Part shown: piece by piece, positions 22,315-26,508 of the stretch | Position numbering within the stretch: the stretch's first letter is position 1 | How the letters are laid out: every line of letters begins with the position of its first letter | Assembly: GCA_007130355.1 (NCBI GenBank) | Contig: SLSQ01000098.1 | Span: forward strand, 1 to 26,508 | Reading direction: 5' to 3' | DNA from: Trueperaceae bacterium | Lineage (GTDB): Bacteria > Deinococcota > Deinococci > Deinococcales > Trueperaceae | DNA length: 26,508 nucleotides | Position numbers and translations under genes: made by a program | The notes under the pieces: generated by a model | Told to the model about the DNA's origin: nothing | Database searches by the model: none | Seen by the model: the letters and a program-made list of their open reading frames with translations, nothing else

Positions 22315-23889
22315 GTGATCGCGACCGTGAAGTACGTGCTGATCGTCGTCCTGACCGCCCTCGTGGGGTCGCTTCCGAGCGGCGTGGCGCAGGCTCAGAG
22401 CGAGGACTCGGTGTGGATCCTACGGATCGACGCCGAGATCACCCCGGCGACGGCGCAGTACGTCTCCTCGCGCATCGCTCTGGCGAACGAGGTCCGTCCC
22501 CTCGCGGTCCTGCTCCGGCTCGATACCCCCGGCGGCCGGATCGACAGCATGGAGCGGATCGTCGACGCGATCATGAACGAGGCGCGCGTTCCGGTCCTGG
22601 CGGTGGTCGACACCGCCTACAGCGCTGGGGCGCTGATCGCGATGTCGGCCGAGCAGCTCGCCATGCTCCCCGGGTCGGCGATCGGCGCGGCGCTCCCCGT
22701 CGGCATCGGAATCGGCGGCACGACGCCGGTCGACGAGAAGTACTCGAGCGCCGTGCGCGGCAGGTTCCGAAGCGTCGCCGAAGCGCGCGGCCGCAACCCG
22801 CAGGTGGCCGAGGCGATGGTCGATCCGGCTCGGGAGATCCCCGGACTCTCCGCCCGCGGCGAGTTGGTCACGCTGAGCGCCGACGAGGCCGTCGAGTACG
22901 ACATCGCCGACCTGATCGCCCGCGACCTGAACGATGCGCTGTCGGCGTTCGGCTACGGCGGGGCGCCGACCGAGACGCTGGCGATGAACTTCACGGAGCG
23001 GCTCGGCGTCTTCCTGGCCGGTCCACTGATCGCCGGAATCTTGCTGTTGCTCGGCATCGGCGGCCTGGCGCTCGAGTTCTTCACCCCCGGCTTCGGCGTG
23101 CCCGGCGCGATCGGCGTGGTGGCGCTCGGACTGTTCGCCGCCACGGCGTTCGTCGCCACGCCGGCCACCACGCTCGACGTGGTGTTGATCCTGATCGGCT
23201 TGGTACTGCTCGCGATCGAAGCGCTCGTGGTTCCCGGGTTCGGGGTGGCCGGCATCCTCGGCCTCGCCTCGATCGCCGTGGCCGTCATGCGGATCTTCCA
23301 GGGCGACGCCTTCACCGTGCTCGCGACGCTCGTGATCGGCGGCGGCGTGCTGCTCGGGCTGCTCTTCTGGCTGCTCCCGAGCAGCCGGATCGCGTCCGGC
23401 TTGCGCCTCTCCGCCCGCATCGGGGGCGGACTGGCGGGCGCGGGCGCCGGGGGCAGCGCCGTTTCGCTCGACCCGAAGGGCGCCCGTCTCGTCGGCGATT
23501 TCTCGTACTTGGACGGGACCACGGGCGTCGCGACCAGCGACCTGAGGCCGGCCGGCGTCGCTCGCTTCGGCGACGAACGGATCGACGTCGTCACCGAGGG
23601 CGAGTTCGTCTCGGCCCGGAGCGCCGTACGCGTACTTCGGGTCGAAGGGAACCGGGTCACCGTCCGTGCGGTCGACGAGGCGCCGGACGACCGCTCCGGG
23701 CCGGGCGACGCGTCCGGATCCAGCGGTCCTGGCGCACCCCGGATCGATCCGTCCAAGCCCGCCCCGATCCCGTCCGAATCGCTCCAAACCGAACCGCCCC
23801 GAACCGAATCGACCGCGTCCGATGCGGGCACGTCCGCCTCGGACCCCGACGAACCGTCTCCGCGGACCGACGACCGGTCGGCGACCTGA
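22315..23889 (+). CDS. nfeD: NfeD family ClpP-class membrane serine protease
   Basis: A 524-residue long-form NfeD (YqeZ-type). Signal peptide 1-27 (AQA, then QSED). The ClpP-like protease domain (~30-220) has the nucleophile Ser103 in AYSAGALI and the general-base Lys142 in VDEKYSS, similar in spacing to the archaeal PH1510 protease dyad; RLDTPGGRIDSMERIV and GSAIGAALPV are family blocks. About five membrane helices follow (~235-360), then an OB-fold NfeD domain (~390-455, LVGDFSYLDGTTGVATSDLRPAGVARF). The last ~60 residues are a Ser/Pro/Glu-rich disordered tail. It is 31 bp upstream of floA, its usual partner. Confidence 0.95.
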   Translation: MIATVKYVLIVVLTALVGSLPSGVAQAQSEDSVWILRIDAEITPATAQYVSSRIALANEVRPLAVLLRLDTPGGRIDSMERIVDAIMNEARVPVLAVVDTAYSAGALIAMSAEQLAMLPGSAIGAALPVGIGIGGTTPVDEKYSSAVRGRFRSVAEARGRNPQVAEAMVDPAREIPGLSARGELVTLSADEAVEYDIADLIARDLNDALSAFGYGGAPTETLAMNFTERLGVFLAGPLIAGILLLLGIGGLALEFFTPGFGVPGAIGVVALGLFAATAFVATPATTLDVVLILIGLVLLAIEALVVPGFGVAGILGLASIAVAVMRIFQGDAFTVLATLVIGGGVLLGLLFWLLPSSRIASGLRLSARIGGGLAGAGAGGSAVSLDPKGARLVGDFSYLDGTTGVATSDLRPAGVARFGDERIDVVTEGEFVSARSAVRVLRVEGNRVTVRAVDEAPDDRSGPGDASGSSGPGAPRIDPSKPAPIPSESLQTEPPRTESTASDAGTSASDPDEPSPRTDDRSAT

Positions 23890-23907
23890 ACTCCCCCGTA
23901 CTTCTCT

Positions 23908-23913
23908 AGGAGG
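23908..23913 (+). promoter_or_regulatory. Ribosome binding site of floA
   Basis: AGGAGG with 7 nt to ATG 23921, in a self-complementary context (AGGAGGCTCCT). It sets the floA start. Confidence 0.75.
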
Positions 23914-23920
23914 CTCCTCT

Positions 23921-24913
23921 ATGGGCATCGACGTTCCCTTCCTGATCGTGGCCGGCGCGGTCGTTCTGTTCTTCATCATCCTGTTCACGATCATCCCGAT
24001 CGGACTGTGGATCGCGGCGATCTCGGCCGGGGTCAAGGTCAGCCTGGTCAGCCTGGTCGCGATGCGCCTGCGGCGCGTGCCGCCCGCCAGGATCATCAAC
24101 CCGCTCATCAAGGCGGAGAAGGCCGGTCTCGACGTCAGCCAGGACCAGCTCGAAGCCCACTACCTGGCGGGCGGGAACGTCGACCGCGTGGTCGACGCCC
24201 TGATCGCGGCCGACAAGGCCCGCATCGCCCTTCCGTTCGATCGCGCCGCCGCCATCGATCTGGCCGGGCGCGACGTGCTCGACGCGGTCAAGGTCTCGGT
24301 GAACCCGCGCGTCATCCAGACGCCGAACGTGAGCGCCGTCGCCAAGGACGGCATCGAGTTGATCAGCACCGCACGCGTCACCGTGCGCGCGAACCTCGAG
24401 CGCCTGGTCGGCGGCGCCGGCGAAGAGACGATCATCGCCCGCGTCGGCGAAGGCATCGTCTCCTCGATCGGTTCCAGCGACTCGCACAAGCGGGTGCTCG
24501 AGAACCCGGACAGCATCAGCAAGACGGTGCTCGAGAAGGGACTCGACTCCGGAACCGCCTTCGAGATCCTCTCGATCGACATCGCCGACGTGAACGTGGG
24601 CCGCAACATCGGCGCCCAGCTGCAGACCGACCAGGCCGAGGCGGACAAGCGGGTCGCGCAGGCCAAGGCGGAGGAGCGCCGCGCCATGGCGGTCGCCGCG
24701 GAGCAGGAGAACCGAGCCCGCGTCGAAGAGATGCGCGCCAAGGTCGTCGAGGCGGAAGCCGACGTGCCGCGCGCCCTGGCCGAAGCGTTCCGTGCCGGCA
24801 ACCTCGGGGTCATGGACTACTACAACCTCCGCAACATCGAGTCGGACACCGACATGCGCAGCGGCATCGCCGACGCGAGCAAGGGCAGCGGCGAGGACGA
24901 CCCGGTTCGGTGA
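23921..24913 (+). CDS. floA: Flotillin-like protein FloA (SPFH family)
   Basis: A 330-residue FloA (YqfA/UPF0365). An N-terminal hairpin-like hydrophobic region (~6-45) anchors it to the membrane, followed by the highly conserved RVPPARIINPLIKAEKAGLDVSQDQLEAHYLAGGNVDRVVDALIAADKA core. Then comes the SPFH domain (VSVNPRVIQTPNVSAVAKDGIE..., GEGIVSSIGSS) and a coiled coil rich in Ala/Glu (QTDQAEADKRVAQAKAEERRAMA...EEMRAKVVEAEADVPRALAEAFR). FloA oligomers organise membrane microdomains and act with NfeD in Bacillus. Overlaps the next gene by GTGA. Confidence 0.97.
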   Translation: MGIDVPFLIVAGAVVLFFIILFTIIPIGLWIAAISAGVKVSLVSLVAMRLRRVPPARIINPLIKAEKAGLDVSQDQLEAHYLAGGNVDRVVDALIAADKARIALPFDRAAAIDLAGRDVLDAVKVSVNPRVIQTPNVSAVAKDGIELISTARVTVRANLERLVGGAGEETIIARVGEGIVSSIGSSDSHKRVLENPDSISKTVLEKGLDSGTAFEILSIDIADVNVGRNIGAQLQTDQAEADKRVAQAKAEERRAMAVAAEQENRARVEEMRAKVVEAEADVPRALAEAFRAGNLGVMDYYNLRNIESDTDMRSGIADASKGSGEDDPVR

Positions 24914-25734
24914 GCCTCGACGACCTGCTCCCGCTGCTCCTGGTCGCCGCGTTCGTCATCAACGCGATGATGCGCGGCGCCAAGCGGCGCGGAGCTCCTC
25001 CGCCCGGCAAGCGGCCGCCCGGACGTGCTCCGGGCGACCCGGCCGGGCGTGGTGCCGAAGCCGGGCCGCGGGCCGGCCCGGCCGGAGAGCAGGCCCCGGG
25101 AGCGCCCCGCAGCGCTCCGACCGGGTCCGGCGGCGAGGGAACGGACGACGACCGATCGGAGCCTCGCTCCGTCGACGACGAACTCTCCAAGCGCCTCGAG
25201 GAGGCACGCCGGAGGGTGCGCGAAGCGATGGAGGGGCGGAGTCCCGAAGCCGAAGCCTCCACGCCGGGCGGGGACCGTTCGGACGGAGGTCTCGTCAGCG
25301 CTCCCGCCCGCTCGATCGGCGACACCGGCGCTTCGGCCCGTACCGGCACGTCCGCCTCGCCGTCCGGAACGGCGACGGGCGCCCCTGCGGTCGGGACGGG
25401 CACCGCCATGGCGCCGGCCGGCTCCCGCGGGAGCGGCTCCACCCCGTTCCCCGGGGGCGGCGGCGACCTCCGCCCCGCGCCCGTCGGCGAACGCGAGGAC
25501 GCCGACGCCGACGCCGAGGCGGATCGGACGCGGTTCCGGTCGCGGAACCGGCAACGGCGTTCGCGACCGACGCGCGATCCGCAACCGGCGCCGAACGGCC
25601 GTGCCGCGTCCCGTCGGCTTCCGCTGCCCGGGGGACGCGACGACGTGGTCCGAGGACTCGTCTGGAGCGTCGTGCTCGGTCCGCCCGTGTCCAAAGGCTC
25701 GAGGAGGACGCCATCGCAACGTCGGTCACCCTGA
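24910..25734 (+). CDS. Unknown protein with N-terminal membrane helix and long disordered region
   Basis: A 274-residue product starting at GTG 24910 (overlap with the floA stop). Residues ~5-18 form a short hydrophobic helix (LLPLLLVAAFVINAMM) followed by a basic patch and Pro/Gly-rich sequence. A charged helix, DDELSKRLEEARRRVREAME, covers ~90-109. The next ~130 residues are low-complexity Gly/Ala/Ser/Thr then acidic and Arg-rich. The last ~30 residues (DDVVRGLVWSVVLGPPVSKG) look structured again and could be a conserved short motif. No family recognised. It occupies the place of yqfB/yqfC/yqfD between floA and phoH, so an accessory role in the microdomain system is a guess. Its end overlaps phoH by 22 bp. 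Confidence 0.65.
   Translation: MSLDDLLPLLLVAAFVINAMMRGAKRRGAPPPGKRPPGRAPGDPAGRGAEAGPRAGPAGEQAPGAPRSAPTGSGGEGTDDDRSEPRSVDDELSKRLEEARRRVREAMEGRSPEAEASTPGGDRSDGGLVSAPARSIGDTGASARTGTSASPSGTATGAPAVGTGTAMAPAGSRGSGSTPFPGGGGDLRPAPVGEREDADADAEADRTRFRSRNRQRRSRPTRDPQPAPNGRAASRRLPLPGGRDDVVRGLVWSVVLGPPVSKGSRRTPSQRRSP
25701..25707 (+). promoter_or_regulatory. Ribosome binding site pointing to an ATC start for phoH
   Basis: GAGGAGG inside the end of the preceding gene, 5 nt before the ATC at 25713. There is no ATG, GTG or TTG in the phoH frame at a suitable distance. Confidence 0.55.
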
Positions 25735-26508
25735 AGCTCCGTAGCCCCGCCGAAGCGATGCGGCTGTTCGGCCGCAACGACGAGAACCTGAAGCTCTTGC
25801 GTCGCCGCCTCGACGCCAAGGTCGTCGCGCGCGGCGACGAGCTTCGGATCAGCGGCGACGCCGACGAGGTCGCGGAAGCGGAACGGACCTTCCGCAATCT
25901 GCTCGGCACGATCCGTGCGGGCGGCGACCTGACCCTGACCGAACTGGAGCACGCCGACCTGAACGACCTCGCCGCCCACGGCGCGAGCGGAGAGGACGCC
26001 GCCGGCGAACCGGCGGGAAGCGAGGTCCGGCTGCCCGGACGCCACAAGCCGAAGACCGCGGGCCAGCGGCGCTACGTCGCCGCCATCGCCCGCAACCCGA
26101 TCACCTTCGGGATCGGTCCGGCCGGGACCGGAAAGACCTACCTCGCGGTCGCGATGGCGGTCCAGGCGTTGCTCGCGAAACGCGTCAAGCGGATCGTGCT
26201 CACGCGTCCCGCGGTCGAGGCCGGCGAGAAGCTCGGGTTCCTTCCCGGCGACCTGCAGGCCAAGATCGACCCGTACCTGAGGCCGCTCTACGACGCCCTG
26301 TACGACATGATGCCGGCCGAACGCGCAGAGCAGAACCTCGCCTCCGGCGTGGTCGAGGTCGCCCCGCTCGCGTTCATGCGCGGGCGCACGCTCAACGACG
26401 CCTTCATCATCCTCGACGAAGCGCAGAACACGACCGGCGAGCAGATGAAGATGTTCCTCACCCGCATGGGGTTCGGCAGCACCGTCGTCGTCACCGGCGA
26501 CGTGACCC
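25713..26508 (+). CDS. phoH: PhoH family ATPase/RNA-binding protein, C-terminus cut by window edge
   Basis: 265 codons of a PhoH-like (PhoL/YbeZ) protein are inside the window; the frame is open at the end. An N-terminal KH-like domain (~1-75) begins with strand TSVTLKLRSPAEA and continues MRLFGRNDENLKLLRRRLDAKVV. The ATPase domain has Walker A GPAGTGKT (135-142) and Walker B IILDEAQN (232-239), with KRIVLTRPAVEAGEKLGFLPGDL between. PhoH proteins are linked to RNA and ribosome metabolism, often next to ybeY. The first ATG in frame (25758) would remove the first strand of the KH-like domain, so I place the start at ATC 25713, behind a good ribosome binding site. Confidence 0.88.
   Translation, partial: MATSVTLKLRSPAEAMRLFGRNDENLKLLRRRLDAKVVARGDELRISGDADEVAEAERTFRNLLGTIRAGGDLTLTELEHADLNDLAAHGASGEDAAGEPAGSEVRLPGRHKPKTAGQRRYVAAIARNPITFGIGPAGTGKTYLAVAMAVQALLAKRVKRIVLTRPAVEAGEKLGFLPGDLQAKIDPYLRPLYDALYDMMPAERAEQNLASGVVEVAPLAFMRGRTLNDAFIILDEAQNTTGEQMKMFLTRMGFGSTVVVTGDVT

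Overview
This is a 26.5 kb, very GC-rich chromosomal window with nearly contiguous genes: 28 protein genes (first and last cut by the window edges) and 3 tRNAs. No gene-free stretch exceeds 300 bases. I see no insertion sequence, prophage, CRISPR array or rRNA. Gene content fits the Deinococcota (Deinococcus-Thermus), and I infer a Trueperaceae- or Thermus-side lineage rather than Deinococcus itself. The reasons are a Thermus-like mglB-mglA pair, a glycine decarboxylase split into two subunits, nfeD-floA-phoH clustering, tandem FAS1 proteins, and many starts placed 6-9 nt after an extended -10 box, the leaderless signature known from Deinococcus. The placement is inferred from memory of these groups and was not tested by any search.

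Layout. 1-2774: the C-terminal part of a membrane protein with a long acidic disordered region (+), then a lipoprotein and a YigZ/IMPACT protein (-). 2834-7367 (+): cysS, dprA, an orphan sugar-type solute-binding protein and a small S-adenosylmethionine-decarboxylase-fold protein that lacks its self-cleavage serine. 7390-11560 (+): glpK-glpD, a cation diffusion facilitator and tRNA-Leu(UAA). 11739-14177 (+): an envelope cassette of two DUF883/YqjD-like proteins, a holin-like (YqjE-type) protein, a small YqjK-like membrane protein and an AI-2E-family permease. 14219-14295 (-): a CAU tRNA. 14444-15534 (+): mglB-mglA. 15576-19913 (+): gcvT-gcvH-gcvPA-gcvPB. 20124-21434 (+): two FAS1 (fasciclin) proteins sharing an upstream direct-repeat box. 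21563-22226 (-): an ErpA/IscA-type iron-sulfur carrier and tRNA-Trp. 22315-end (+): nfeD-floA-unknown disordered protein-phoH, the last apparently starting at an ATC codon.

How the genes work together. GlpK and GlpD convert glycerol to dihydroxyacetone phosphate. The Gcv proteins oxidise glycine to CO2, ammonia and a methylene-tetrahydrofolate unit (the L protein is not in the window). MglB is the GAP of the MglA polarity GTPase. NfeD and FloA are partners in flotillin membrane microdomains, and PhoH commonly lies downstream of them.

Regulation. Eight genes (yigZ, cysS, dprA, the solute-binding protein, the AdoMetDC-like gene, mglB, gcvT, nfeD) have a TANNNT box ending 6-9 nt before the start codon and no good Shine-Dalgarno sequence. 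Others (glpK, the DUF883 genes, gcvH, both FAS1 genes, erpA, floA) have clear GGAGG sites. Two of the tRNAs have ordinary -35/-10 pairs. Several operons end in long GC-rich perfect or near-perfect hairpins without a T-run.
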